Below are positions 18,820-29,125 of a DNA stretch of 64,000 nt, piece by piece. The DNA comes from Pseudomonas cremoricolorata (GTDB taxonomy: Bacteria > Pseudomonadota > Gammaproteobacteria > Pseudomonadales > Pseudomonadaceae), in contig NZ_CP009455.1 of assembly GCF_000759535.1 (NCBI RefSeq), forward strand, positions 1,178,001 through 1,242,000, read 5' to 3'. The translations under genes were made by a program, and so were the position numbers. The stretch's first letter is position 1; every line of letters begins with the position of its first letter. The notes under the pieces are model-generated. The model ran no database searches. It saw nothing but the letters and a program-made list of their open reading frames with translations, and had not been told where the DNA came from.

Positions 18820-20835
18820 CTACCTGACCATGTGCAGGAACTGCATGTGCCGTTCGTACTGGTCGAGGATGTCGTTGATGATCTGCTCCTTGCTGTAGCC
18901 CACCAGGTCGTAGTCCTGGCTGCCCTCTGACAGATGCACCTCGGCGCGGTAGTAGCGGCGGTTGTTCAGCGGCTGCGAACCGAGCCCGCCCAGAGCGAAC
19001 GAGGGGGTGAAGTAGCCACGCATCTGCACCTGGTAGATGAACGGCTGCTCTTCACCATGACCGACCTTGAGGCTGACGTTGTCGTGCGCCGGGTCGTCCT
19101 GGGTGATCAACACCAGGCCCTTCTGCTCGAACATCTCGGTGACGTCCTTGATCGCCGGGCGCACCACGTCATCCATGAACCGATAGACTTCGTCGCGCGA
19201 CGGGAAGTGCACCACCTGGCTCAAGCGCTGACGCCAACCACCACGACCGCGGCGGGTCTGGGCGAACGGCGCCAGTGAATGGGTCCGCGCGATCAGCCGC
19301 TGCGATTCCATGTAGAAGGCCTTGTGCAGCCCCCACATCATGCACAGCAAAATCAGCGAGAACGGCAACGAGGTCAGCACCACCGCCGATTTCAGCGAGT
19401 CGATGCTGCCGGCGAACAGCAGGCTGCTGGTCACCAGTGCGGTCATCGCGCCCCAGAAGATGCGCAGCCAGTTCGGACCATCTTCATCGGCCTGCCCACC
19501 TTTGGCCGACAGCGTCGACAACACCACGGTGCCGGAGTCGGCCGAGGTGACGAAGAACACGAAACTGATGAACACGGTGACGGCGATCACCGTCTTGCTC
19601 CACGGATAGGTTTCAAGCAGCAGGTACAGGCTCATGGACGGGTTGTCCAGGGCCGACTGGCCGAGGGCGGTCATGCCGTGGTTGATCACCTGGTCGAGCG
19701 CGCTGTTGCCGAAGATCGACATCCACGCCAGGGTGAAGCCCAGTGGAATCAGCAGCACGCCGAAGACGAACTCGCGGATGGTGCGGCCACGGGAAATACG
19801 CGCGATGAACAGGCCCACGAACGGCGACCAGGCAATCCACCAGGCCCAATAGAACACCGTCCAGCCGCCCAGCCAGTCGCGGTTTTCACCGTAGGCGTAG
19901 ACATCGAAGCTCTTGCTCGGCAAGGCGCCGAGGTAGTCTCCAAGGTTCTGGATCAGGGTGTTGAACAGGTGCTGGGTGGGGCCTGCGAACAGCACGAACA
20001 GCAACAGCGCACAGGCCAGGAACAGGTTGATGTCGGACATCACCCGTACGCCTTTCTCGACGCCAGCGACCGCCACGGCCACCGCCGCGCCCATCATCAG
20101 CGTGACCAGCAGCACCTGCACCCACTGGCTGTGGCTGACGCCGAACAGGTAGTCCAGCCCGGAGTTGAGATGCAGCACGCCAAAGCCCATGTCGGCCCCC
20201 AGGCCGAACACCGTGGCGATGATGCCGAAGCCGTCCACCGCGTAGCCGATCGGGCCGTTGATGCGCTTGCCGATCAGCGGGTACAGCGCCGAGCGCAGCG
20301 CCAGCGGCAGGTTATGCCGATAGGCGAAGTAGGCCAGGGCCATGCCGACGAAGGCGAACACGCCCCAACCGTGCAGGCCCCAATGCAGGAACAGGATCTG
20401 CATCGCCTGACGCCCGGCCTCGACCGTGCCGGCCTCGCCCTGGGGCGGCTGCAGCATGTGGGTCAGGGGTTCGGAGACGCAGAAGAAGAACAGCGTGATG
20501 CTGATGCCGGCGGCGAACAGCATGCCGGCCCATGACAGGTAACTGAATTCGGGCTCGTCGTGGTCGGCACCGAGCTTGATCTTGCCGTAGCCAGACAAGG
20601 CGGTGACCACCACGAAGACCAGATACAGCGTCATCGCCAGCATGTAGTACCAACCAACGGTGTTGGCGGCCCAGTTCTGCGCCGCCAGCAGCCACTGGCC
20701 GGCGGCGTCGGGGAAACTGATGACGGTGAGGCCGAACAGCAGAATGACGCTCGCCGCGAAGTAGAACACTGGCGGGTTCATGCGGATCTTGTCGGGGGAC
20801 TGCTCGGGAGTAGCAGATGCGCTGGAGGCACTCAT
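18820..20835 (-). CDS. betT: BCCT-family choline/betaine transporter with C-terminal extension
   Basis: This 671-aa inner-membrane transporter of the betaine/carnitine/choline family begins its core with MNPPVFYFAASVILLFG. It has about 12 membrane segments. The BCCT signature runs through DWLGGWTVFYWAWWIAWSPFVGLFIARISRGRT. A long hydrophilic C-terminal domain (about the last 170 residues) is typical of the high-affinity proton-coupled BetT subgroup and is linked to osmotic response. I chose the ATG at 20835, preceded by GAGGTG; an in-frame TTG at 20916 would add 27 residues. Choline is the likely substrate, but the neighbouring sulfur genes leave room for a sulfur-containing quaternary amine. 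Confidence 0.88.
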   Translation of the reverse strand: MSASSASATPEQSPDKIRMNPPVFYFAASVILLFGLTVISFPDAAGQWLLAAQNWAANTVGWYYMLAMTLYLVFVVVTALSGYGKIKLGADHDEPEFSYLSWAGMLFAAGISITLFFFCVSEPLTHMLQPPQGEAGTVEAGRQAMQILFLHWGLHGWGVFAFVGMALAYFAYRHNLPLALRSALYPLIGKRINGPIGYAVDGFGIIATVFGLGADMGFGVLHLNSGLDYLFGVSHSQWVQVLLVTLMMGAAVAVAVAGVEKGVRVMSDINLFLACALLLFVLFAGPTQHLFNTLIQNLGDYLGALPSKSFDVYAYGENRDWLGGWTVFYWAWWIAWSPFVGLFIARISRGRTIREFVFGVLLIPLGFTLAWMSIFGNSALDQVINHGMTALGQSALDNPSMSLYLLLETYPWSKTVIAVTVFISFVFFVTSADSGTVVLSTLSAKGGQADEDGPNWLRIFWGAMTALVTSSLLFAGSIDSLKSAVVLTSLPFSLILLCMMWGLHKAFYMESQRLIARTHSLAPFAQTRRGRGGWRQRLSQVVHFPSRDEVYRFMDDVVRPAIKDVTEMFEQKGLVLITQDDPAHDNVSLKVGHGEEQPFIYQVQMRGYFTPSFALGGLGSQPLNNRRYYRAEVHLSEGSQDYDLVGYSKEQIINDILDQYERHMQFLHMVR

Positions 20836-20871
20836 CGGACGGGCACCTCGCAAGGGTTCGGAATGTTCGGA

Positions 20872-20950
20872 TTGAACGGGTTCAGCAAAGGGAATCCTCC
20901 TGTTGAACACCGGCAACGGACCAGCGTTTTTAAATTGAACAAGCGTTCAA
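20872..20950 (-). promoter_or_regulatory. Three TTGAAC elements upstream of betT, one a perfect palindrome
   Basis: TTGAAC occurs at 20872-20877, 20903-20908 and 20935-20940, spaced 31 and 32 bases. The third is the left arm of a perfect 16-bp palindrome (TTGAAC, AAGC, GTTCAA; 20935-20950). The first has an imperfect partner (TTCAG). Choline-responsive BetI repressors bind palindromes of the TTGAAC...GTTCAA type, so a BetI-like operator is the leading reading. The rest of the gap to the next gene (20951-21106) shows nothing clear. Confidence 0.6.
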
Positions 20951-21106
20951 GTTAACCACGGATCGTCGTCCATGGCGACCCGCTCGAGCCGAACGGGCAT
21001 GGCGGGGTCGCTCTCGGTGTCTGACTCAGAGAAGGGTTGGCAGAGGCAAGTTCCGCACCTGCAACCGGCGATTCACAGGCGTATCGGGGCAGCGGCCAAG
21101 GTGTTC

Positions 21107-21142
21107 AACGGCGGGCATGGGTCGCTGCACCCTGCCGCCGTT
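21107..21142 (-). terminator. Long hairpin after the serine acetyltransferase gene
   Basis: An 8-bp outer stem (AACGGCGG / CCGCCGTT) encloses an inner GGGT / ACCC stem. It begins 17 bases beyond the stop codon of the minus-strand acetyltransferase gene. No T-run follows, so termination efficiency is uncertain. Confidence 0.5.
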
Positions 21143-21158
21143 GCGGGCATCACGTGGC

Positions 21159-22091
<933 letters not shown>

Positions 22092-22366
22092 GGTGTTCTC
22101 CTGCAACAGATTCTGATTCGAAAGGTAACCCAAGCAGCGACCCACTCTACGGGAATCCTGCTCCTGCAAAAAACACCGCTTTGGTCCCATTGGCCGATCA
22201 TGAACCACTGTCGACTCACGTGTTGGCATTTCCTGGCCTAACCTAATAGCCAGAGGTGCTGAGCAAGCCAATGGCTGGAATAACAAAATGCTTTTTTATT
22301 ATTTCCTGCACTAAAAGCCGCGCCTCTATAGTCGCTACCCCCATCCCCACATTCAGCAGGCCTAAC

Positions 22367-23161
22367 ATGATCAAGCTCGCCAAACCGCTTCTCACCGCTG
22401 GTCTTGCCCTGCTGCTGGGCACAGGCATGTTGGGCCAGGCTTCTGCCGGTGAACAACTCAAGACCATCCAGGAAAAAGGCGTGCTCAACGTCGGCCTGGA
22501 GGGCACATACCCGCCCTTCAGCTTCGTCGACGAAAGCGGCAAGCTCACAGGCTTCGAGGTCGAATTGTCCGAGGCGCTGGCCAAGCAGCTGGGGGTCAAG
22601 GTCAAGCTGCAACCCACCCCATGGGACGGCATTCTGGCTGCGCTGCAATCGAAACGCCTCGATGTGGTGGTCAACCAGGTGACCATTTCCGATGAGCGCA
22701 AGAAGGCCTACGACTTCTCGACGCCCTACACCGTTTCGGGCATTCAGGCGCTGGTGCTGGAGAAGAATCTCGCCAAACTGGCGATCAAAAACGCGGCCGA
22801 CCTGGATGGCAAGAAGGTCGGGGTGGGCCTGGGCACCAACTACGAACAATGGGTGAGAAAGGAAGTACCGGGCGCCGATGTGCGCACCTACAACGATGAC
22901 CCGGCGAAATTCCAGGACCTGCGCGTGGGCCGTATCGACGCTATCCTCATCGACCGCCTGGCGGCCCTGGAATATGCCAAGAAGGCCAAGGACACCGCGT
23001 TGGCCGGTGAAGCGTTCTCACACTTGGAGTCGGGCATCGCGGTGCGCAAGAACGAGCCTGAGCTGCTCGAAGCCCTGAACAAGGCGCTGGCGGCACTCAA
23101 GGCCGATGGCACCCTCGGCAAACTGTCCGAGAAATACTTCGGCGCCGACGTCACCCAATGA
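22367..23161 (+). CDS. tcyJ: Cystine-type amino-acid ABC transporter binding protein
   Basis: This 264-aa periplasmic binding protein has a signal peptide of about 27 residues ending QASA-GEQLKTIQ. It is of the FliY/TcyJ family: KGVLNVGLEGTYPPFSFVDESGKLTGFEVEL contains the amino-acid-binding pattern (seen in two parts, GTYPPFSFVD and GFEVELSEALAKQLG). The ATG at 22367 is chosen because it starts the signal peptide; 37 upstream in-frame codons lack one. It overlaps the permease gene by four bases. Neighbouring sulfur genes support L-cystine as substrate. Confidence 0.9.
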   Translation: MIKLAKPLLTAGLALLLGTGMLGQASAGEQLKTIQEKGVLNVGLEGTYPPFSFVDESGKLTGFEVELSEALAKQLGVKVKLQPTPWDGILAALQSKRLDVVVNQVTISDERKKAYDFSTPYTVSGIQALVLEKNLAKLAIKNAADLDGKKVGVGLGTNYEQWVRKEVPGADVRTYNDDPAKFQDLRVGRIDAILIDRLAALEYAKKAKDTALAGEAFSHLESGIAVRKNEPELLEALNKALAALKADGTLGKLSEKYFGADVTQ

Positions 23162-23826
23162 TCGAAGAAAGCCTGCAACTGGCGCTGGACTCGGCGCCCT
23201 TTCTGCTCAAGGGCGCCTACTTCACCATCGTGCTCAGCGTCGGCGGCATGTTCTTCGGCCTGATGCTGGGCTTCGCCCTGGCGCTGATGCGGCTGTCGCG
23301 GCTATGGCCGGTGAGCTGGCTGGCGCGCATCTATGTGTCGTTCTTTCGCGGCACGCCGCTGTTGGTGCAACTGTTCGTCATCTACTACGGCCTGCCCCAG
23401 GTCGGACTGGAGCTCGACCCACTGCCCGCCGCGCTGATCGGATTCTCCCTGAACATGGCGGCCTATACCTGCGAGATTCTCCGGGCGGCGATCTCCTCGA
23501 TCGACAAGGGCCAGTGGGAAGCTTGCGCCAGCATCGGCATGACCCGCGCCCAGGCACTGCGCCGGGCGATCCTGCCGCAAGCCATGCGCACGGCCTTGCC
23601 GCCGCTGGGCAACAGTTTCATTTCGCTGGTCAAGGACACGGCCCTGGCGGCCACCATCCAGGTGCCGGAGCTGTTCCGCCAGGCCCAGTTGATCACCGCA
23701 CGCACCTTCGAGGTGTTCACCCTGTACCTGGCGGCGGCGCTGATCTACTGGGTGCTGGCGAGCATCCTGGCGCACTTGCAGAATCGCCTTGAAGCGCGGG
23801 TCAACCGCCACGATCAGGAGCACTGA
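23158..23826 (+). CDS. tcyL: Cystine-type amino-acid ABC transporter permease
   Basis: This 222-aa permease belongs to the His/Glu/Gln/Arg polar amino-acid family (YecS/TcyL). Several hydrophobic segments are visible (GAYFTIVLSVGGMFFGLMLG, LYLAAALIYWVLASILA). The signature FFRGTPLLVQLFVIYYGLP and the EAA loop EACASIGMTRAQALRRAILPQ are present. It overlaps the binding-protein gene by four bases and precedes the ATPase gene by three. Confidence 0.92.
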   Translation: MIEESLQLALDSAPFLLKGAYFTIVLSVGGMFFGLMLGFALALMRLSRLWPVSWLARIYVSFFRGTPLLVQLFVIYYGLPQVGLELDPLPAALIGFSLNMAAYTCEILRAAISSIDKGQWEACASIGMTRAQALRRAILPQAMRTALPPLGNSFISLVKDTALAATIQVPELFRQAQLITARTFEVFTLYLAAALIYWVLASILAHLQNRLEARVNRHDQEH

Positions 23827-23829
23827 GGC

Positions 23830-24588
23830 ATGATCGCCGTCAAAGGGCTGAGCAAACGCTTCAACGGCCAGACCGTCCTGCACGACATCGACCTGCAGGT
23901 CAGCGCCGGTGAGGTCATCGCCATCATCGGGCCCAGCGGCTCGGGCAAGACCACCTTCCTGCGCTGCCTGAACCTGCTGGAGACTCCCGACAGCGGCAGC
24001 ATTCGCATCGGCCAGATCAGCATCGACGCCAACCGCCCGCTAAGCAGCCAGCAGGCTGCGATCCGCCGTCTGCGCCAGCAGGCCGGTTTCGTGTTCCAGA
24101 ACTTCAACCTGTTCCCGCACCGTACGGCGTTGGAAAACGTCATCGAAGGGCCACTGGTGGTGAAGAAGACGCCGCGCGAGCAGGCGCTGGCGCTGGGCCG
24201 TCGGCTGCTGGGCAAGGTCGGTCTGGCCGGCAAGGAAGACGCCTACCCGCGGCGCCTGTCTGGCGGCCAGCAGCAGCGTGTGGCCATCGCCCGGGCCCTG
24301 GCGATGGAGCCGCAGGTCATGCTGTTCGATGAACCGACCTCGGCGCTCGACCCGGAACTGGTCGGTGAGGTGCTCGGGACCATCCGCAGCCTGGCCGAAG
24401 AGCAACGTACGTTGATCATCGTCACCCATGAAATGAGCTTCGCCCGCGATGTCGCTCACCGGGTGATTTTCTTCGACAAGGGGGTGATCGTCGAGCAGGG
24501 CGAGGCCAAGGCGCTGTTCGCCAACCCGCAACACGAACGGACCCGGCAATTTCTGCGCAAATTCCTCGGCACGGCGGCGCAAGGCTAG
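23830..24588 (+). CDS. tcyN: Cystine-type amino-acid ABC transporter ATPase
   Basis: This 252-aa ATPase completes the importer. Walker A is [11 protein letters not shown], the signature is LSGGQQQRVAIARAL, Walker B is VMLFDEPTSALDPE, and the switch is IIVTHEMSFAR. The motif FQNFNLFPHRTALENV is typical of polar amino-acid importers (YecC/TcyN). It ends 20 bases before the convergent GGDEF/EAL gene. Confidence 0.93.
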   Translation: MIAVKGLSKRFNGQTVLHDIDLQVSAGEVIAIIGPSGSGKTTFLRCLNLLETPDSGSIRIGQISIDANRPLSSQQAAIRRLRQQAGFVFQNFNLFPHRTALENVIEGPLVVKKTPREQALALGRRLLGKVGLAGKEDAYPRRLSGGQQQRVAIARALAMEPQVMLFDEPTSALDPELVGEVLGTIRSLAEEQRTLIIVTHEMSFARDVAHRVIFFDKGVIVEQGEAKALFANPQHERTRQFLRKFLGTAAQG

Positions 24589-24608
24589 CGCTCTGGCGCC
24601 ACACGCGG

Positions 24609-26543
24609 TCAGCGTAGCCGCCGCCCGTGTCGCGCCACCCCTGCGTGTGCCGTGGCCATCAGTTCATCCGCCGGCATCGGCCGGCCGAACCAGTAGCCTT
24701 GCCCCAGCTGACACTCCAGGGTGAGCAGCAGCTGCGCCTGTTGCGCGTGCTCGATACCCTCGGCATGTACCTGCATGCCCATGCTGCGAGCCAGGGCGAT
24801 GATGACCCGGACGATGGCGATGTCATCTTCGTCATCCGGCAGACCGGCGACGAAGCCTTGGTCGATCTTGAGTTTCTGCACCGGCAGGCGCTTTAGCCGC
24901 AGCAGCGACGAATAACCGGTGCCGAAATCATCGATGGCCAGGCGCAGGCCCAGTTCGCGCAGGCGATGCAATTGCTCCAGCGACACTTCCGGGTCATCCA
25001 TCACTGCGCTCTCGGTGACCTCGATTTCCAGCAGCCCGGGGTTCATGCCGGTTTCGTCCAGCACCTTGGCCACTTCCCGGTACAGGCTGCGCTGGCTGAA
25101 CAGACGGCTGGAGATGTTCACCGCGACGAACTCCAGCGCCCGGCCTTCGGCCTGCCAGCGCACCATCTGCTGGCACGCCTGACGCAGCACCCAGGTGTCG
25201 ATTTCGGCGATCAGCCCGCTACGCTCGGCAATCGGAATGAACTCACCCGGGGCCACCAGGCCGCGGTGCGGGTGCAGCCAGCGCACCAGGGTTTCGACCC
25301 CGATCATGGCGCCGGACGCCAGGTCATGTACCGGTTGGAAGTACGCCTGCAACTCGTCGTGCTCCAGCGCCCGGCGTAGCTCACCGGCGGTTTCCACGCG
25401 GTGCTGGGCGTGGGCGGTCAGCTCTTCGGTGTACAAGGCGTAACCCGCACGGCCACAGGTCTTGGCCTTGAACAGCGCCGAATCGGCGTTGCGCAGCAAC
25501 TGCTCGGCCGTCAGTGCATCGTGGGGGAACAGGCTGATGCCGATGCTGACGCTGATGAACAGCCGGTGGCCATTGAAGCTGAACGGCGTCTTCATGCGTT
25601 CGATGACAGTGCGCGCCACGCTGGCGGCCTCGCCGACCTGCTGACAGCCTTCGAGCAACACACCAAACTCGTCGCCGCCCAGCCGCGCCAGGGTCAGGCC
25701 GCTGCCGAGCACGTCGCTCAGACGCTCGGCGACACGCTTGAGCAACTGGTCTCCGATGGGGTGGCCCAGGCCATCGTTGATGCTCTGGAAATGGTCGAGG
25801 TCCATCAGCAACAGGGCACACCCGCGCTTGTGCGCCTGGGCGGCGGCCAGGGCCTGCTCGGCACGGTCGCTGAACAACAGGCGGTTGGGCAGGCTGGTGA
25901 GCGGATCGTGATGCACCAGGTGCGCCAGCTCCTGCTCGGAGTGCTTGATCGCGCTGATGTCACTGAACACCGCCACGAAGTGACTGACCGCACCGTGGTC
26001 GTCGCGGATGGCACGGATGGTCTGCCATTGCGGGTAGATTTCCCCGCTCTTGCGACGGTTCCAGATCTCGCCGCTCCACTCGCCATTGCTCGACAGCGCG
26101 GCGTAGATCTGCTGATAGAAGGCCGGGCCGTGGTGACCGGACTTGAACTTGTTCGGCCGCTGGCCGAGCACTTCATCCTCCTGATACCCGGTGATGCGCA
26201 TGAAGGCACGGTTGACGTGCACGATCAGGCCCTTGCTGTCGGTCACCAGTACCCCTTCGAGGGTGGTGTCGAACACCGCTGCAGCCATGCGCAGCCGCTC
26301 GCGGTCCTCGCGGCGCAGGCGCGCACCCAAGCCGATGAAACTGAGCAGACGGGCGCGAGAGATGAATATCAGCACGCTGCTGGCAAGCACCCAGACCAGC
26401 ACGCTGGGGTGGCCGCCGAGGGCGTGCCAGCGCGGGTTTTCGATCAGGTCGTCGAGCACCTGCCCGGCGACCGCCAACCAGACTATCGAGAGCACCAGGT
26501 ACAGCGCAGCCATGCGCAAGGCGTCGCGAACGGAAACAGACAT
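24609..26543 (-). CDS. Membrane PAS-GGDEF-EAL protein (c-di-GMP turnover)
   Basis: This 644-aa inner-membrane protein has two N-terminal membrane segments (AALYLVLSIVWLAVAG; PSVLVWVLASSVLIFIS), a PAS domain (FDTTLEGVLVTDSKGLIVHVNRAF in two parts; GYQEDEVLG), a GGDEF domain and an EAL domain. The GGDEF motif is intact (ARLGGDEFGVLLE) but lacks a product-inhibition RxxD. In the EAL domain the signature is ETL, an accepted variant, and the metal-site segments TESAVMDD and DDFGTGYSSL are kept, with KIDQ and AEGIE. It could therefore make or degrade c-di-GMP; phosphodiesterase activity seems likelier. The ATG at 26543 begins the membrane region. It is divergent from a diguanylate cyclase. Confidence 0.9.
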   Translation of the reverse strand: MSVSVRDALRMAALYLVLSIVWLAVAGQVLDDLIENPRWHALGGHPSVLVWVLASSVLIFISRARLLSFIGLGARLRREDRERLRMAAAVFDTTLEGVLVTDSKGLIVHVNRAFMRITGYQEDEVLGQRPNKFKSGHHGPAFYQQIYAALSSNGEWSGEIWNRRKSGEIYPQWQTIRAIRDDHGAVSHFVAVFSDISAIKHSEQELAHLVHHDPLTSLPNRLLFSDRAEQALAAAQAHKRGCALLLMDLDHFQSINDGLGHPIGDQLLKRVAERLSDVLGSGLTLARLGGDEFGVLLEGCQQVGEAASVARTVIERMKTPFSFNGHRLFISVSIGISLFPHDALTAEQLLRNADSALFKAKTCGRAGYALYTEELTAHAQHRVETAGELRRALEHDELQAYFQPVHDLASGAMIGVETLVRWLHPHRGLVAPGEFIPIAERSGLIAEIDTWVLRQACQQMVRWQAEGRALEFVAVNISSRLFSQRSLYREVAKVLDETGMNPGLLEIEVTESAVMDDPEVSLEQLHRLRELGLRLAIDDFGTGYSSLLRLKRLPVQKLKIDQGFVAGLPDDEDDIAIVRVIIALARSMGMQVHAEGIEHAQQAQLLLTLECQLGQGYWFGRPMPADELMATAHAGVARHGRRLR

Positions 26544-26768
26544 AACGGGTTGGGTCAGCCCAGGGAAAATGAACGGCAAGTATAAGGGCACAATGCCGCC
26601 ATGGCTGCCCGTCAGCGTCCTGCACAGGTTTTTTTTCGACGCGAGAACACACGACAAGCGGCAAGCGATGTGTGAACTTAATCCCAGTGATTTACTCATA
26701 TATGGCAAATCGCTCGCGTGGCGGGCCGGCCGTGCCACACGCCCACCGCAAACCGACGATCCTTGCCG

Positions 26769-27758
26769 ATGCCGAAGAAACTCGACCCCCCTGCGTACCA
26801 AGCGCCCCCTTCAGATACTGCCCAGACCCTGCTCGCCCTGTTCCATGCCCAAGCCGAAGTTTCTCGTCTTGGCGAGCGTGAACAGCTGTTCAGTTCTTTG
26901 CTGGAAAGCGTCAATGCGGTGCTGTGGGCGTTCGATTGGGAAACGCGCCAGGTGCTGTATGTCAGCCCTGCGTTCGAGCGCATCTTCGGTCGCCAGGCTG
27001 CGCTGGTGCTGTCGGACTACAACGAGTGGCGCGACGCCGTGTACCCCGATGACCTGGCCCACGCAGAACGCAGCATGGCCGACGTCCTGGTCAACGGCGC
27101 GGTGGAAGATCGCGAGTACCGCATCATCAACGCCGCAGGCGAAGTGCGCTGGCTCAGCGACAAGTGCTACCTCAAGCACCGTGACGATGACGACAACCGC
27201 GTCATCATCGTTGGTATCGCCGAGGACATCACCGAGAAGAAACAGCTAGAACGCGAACTGCAGCGCCTGGCCACCACCGATGTGCTGACCCAGAGCAGCA
27301 ACCGCCGGCATTTCTTCGAGTGTGCCCGGCAGGCCTTCGATGACGCACGCGCCGACGGAACCCCGCTGTCATTCCTGTTGCTCGACATCGATGATTTCAA
27401 GCTGATCAACGACAGCTATGGCCACCAGCAAGGCGATCAGGTGCTGCAACGCATTGCCGACAGTGGCAAGAGCGCGCTGCGCCGAGGGGATTTGTTCGGG
27501 CGGGTCGGGGGCGAAGAGTTCGCCGCAGTATTCCCCGGCTGCACCCGAGAAGTGGCCGAGCAAATCGCCGAGCGCCTGCAACGGGAGATCCAGCGGCTGA
27601 GTTTCAGCCATGGACAGAAGCCGTATTGCGTGACAGTCAGCCAGGGCCTGACCAGTCTGGACGAGGGTGATGAAGGGCTGGAAAGCCTGTTCGCCCGGGC
27701 CGACGAAGCCATGTACCAGGCCAAGCGTCAGGGCAAGAATCAGATCGTGCTGGGGTGA
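26769..27758 (+). CDS. PAS-GGDEF diguanylate cyclase
   Basis: This 329-aa cytoplasmic protein has a PAS/PAC sensor (about residues 40-165; DREYRIINAAGEVRWLSDK) and a C-terminal GGDEF domain. The active-site motif is GGEEF, with an inhibitory-site RRGD exactly five residues ahead, so c-di-GMP synthesis with feedback inhibition is predicted. An oddity is DVLTQSSNRRHF, where most cyclases read DxLTGLxNRR. The start is uncertain: the ATG at 26769 has little Shine-Dalgarno support, and an in-frame GTG at 26718 is an alternative. It is divergent from the GGDEF/EAL gene. Confidence 0.88.
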   Translation: MPKKLDPPAYQAPPSDTAQTLLALFHAQAEVSRLGEREQLFSSLLESVNAVLWAFDWETRQVLYVSPAFERIFGRQAALVLSDYNEWRDAVYPDDLAHAERSMADVLVNGAVEDREYRIINAAGEVRWLSDKCYLKHRDDDDNRVIIVGIAEDITEKKQLERELQRLATTDVLTQSSNRRHFFECARQAFDDARADGTPLSFLLLDIDDFKLINDSYGHQQGDQVLQRIADSGKSALRRGDLFGRVGGEEFAAVFPGCTREVAEQIAERLQREIQRLSFSHGQKPYCVTVSQGLTSLDEGDEGLESLFARADEAMYQAKRQGKNQIVLG

Positions 27759-27763
27759 GAACA

Positions 27764-27788
27764 ATCGGGGCTGCATAGCAGCCCCGAT
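27764..27788. terminator. Hairpin between the cyclase gene and gabT
   Basis: A perfect 11-bp inverted repeat (ATCGGGGCTGC and its complement, loop ATA) lies five bases after the cyclase stop codon and 60 bases before the end of convergent gabT. It has no T-run, but its position between convergent genes suits a terminator serving both. Confidence 0.7.
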
Positions 27789-27847
27789 CAGTTCTACCAC
27801 CGTTCAAGTGAACAGCCTCATCACCTGAGCGGCTTTGGTCAGCGTAA

Positions 27848-29125
27848 TCAGCCCAGCTCAGCGAAGCACTCTTCGATGATCGCCAGGCCTTTGTCCAGCA
27901 GTGCATCTTCGGCGGTCAGCGGAACCAGAATCCGCAGGACGTTGCCGTAGGTGCCGCACGACAGCAGGATCAGACCCTTGTCGCGAGCCTTGGCAACGAC
28001 CTGTGCAACGGCTGCGGCGTTCGGCGTGTGGGTGCCCTTCTCGAACACTTCCACGGCGATCATTGAGCCCAGACCACGAATATCACCGATGATCGGGTGC
28101 TTCTGCTGAATGGCGCGCAGGCCGGCGGTCAGGTGCTCACCGACTGCCTGGCTGCGCTCGAGCAGTTTTTCTTCTTCGAACACTTCGATCACCGCCAGGG
28201 CCGCAGCACAGGCAATCGGCGAACCGGCATAGGTGCCGCCCAGGCCGCCTGGGGCGATGGCGTCCATGTACTCTGCCTTGCCGCACACACCGGCCAGCGG
28301 GAAGCCGCCAGCGATGGATTTGGCGAAGGTGGTCAGGTCAGGCGCGACGCCCATCTGTTCCATGGCGAAGAAGGTGCCAGTACGGCCAGCGCCGGTCTGC
28401 ACTTCGTCGGCGATCAGCAGGATGCCGTGCTGGTCGCACAGCGCGCGCAGGCGCTGCATCAGTTCTTTCGGTGCTGGCAGGAAACCGCCCTCGCCCTGTA
28501 CTGGCTCGAGGATGATCGCGGCGATGTCTTTAGGCTCGGCATCGTTCTTGAAGATGCGCTCGACCGACGCGATGGCTTCATCGACGCTGACACCGTGCAG
28601 TTCGTTGGGGAACAGCGCGCGGAACACGCCGCCTGGCATCAGGCCCATGCCTGCGGAGTACGGCACGACCTTGCCAGTCAGGCCCAGGGTCATCATGGTG
28701 CGACCGTGGTAGGCGCCGGTGAAGGCGATCACGCCGGCACGGCCAGTGGCGGCACGGGCGATCTTCACGGCGTTCTCGACCGCTTCGGAGCCGGTCGACA
28801 CCAGCAGGGTCTTCTTGGCGAAGTCGCCTGGCACCAGGGCGTTGATCTTTTCGCAGACTTCAACGTACGGCTCGTAGGCCAGTACCTGGAAGCAGGTGTG
28901 GCTGACTTTGGTCAGCTGTTCCTGAACGGCGGCGACCACTTTCGGGTGCAGGTGGCCGGTGTTGAGTACGGCGATGCCGCCGGCGAAGTCGATCAGTTCG
29001 CGGCCTTCAACGTCGATCACGGTCGCGTTCTTCGCTTTCTCGACGAAGATCGGGTGGATCTGGCCGACGCCACGTGGAACGGCGGCGACACGACGTTGCA
29101 TCAAGGATTCGTTGGTCTTGCTCAT
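27848..29125 (-). CDS. gabT: 4-aminobutyrate aminotransferase
   Basis: This PLP-dependent class III aminotransferase moves the amino group of GABA to 2-oxoglutarate, giving succinate semialdehyde. The 425-aa protein contains FTGAYHGRTMMTLGLTG, the cofactor-binding LLIADEVQTGAGRTG and the lysine segment TTFAKSIAGGFPL. It lies downstream of gabD in the same direction, but a T-rich terminator lies between them, so it may also have its own promoter or a regulated leader. The family often also accepts 5-aminovalerate. Confidence 0.94.
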   Translation of the reverse strand: MSKTNESLMQRRVAAVPRGVGQIHPIFVEKAKNATVIDVEGRELIDFAGGIAVLNTGHLHPKVVAAVQEQLTKVSHTCFQVLAYEPYVEVCEKINALVPGDFAKKTLLVSTGSEAVENAVKIARAATGRAGVIAFTGAYHGRTMMTLGLTGKVVPYSAGMGLMPGGVFRALFPNELHGVSVDEAIASVERIFKNDAEPKDIAAIILEPVQGEGGFLPAPKELMQRLRALCDQHGILLIADEVQTGAGRTGTFFAMEQMGVAPDLTTFAKSIAGGFPLAGVCGKAEYMDAIAPGGLGGTYAGSPIACAAALAVIEVFEEEKLLERSQAVGEHLTAGLRAIQQKHPIIGDIRGLGSMIAVEVFEKGTHTPNAAAVAQVVAKARDKGLILLSCGTYGNVLRILVPLTAEDALLDKGLAIIEECFAELG

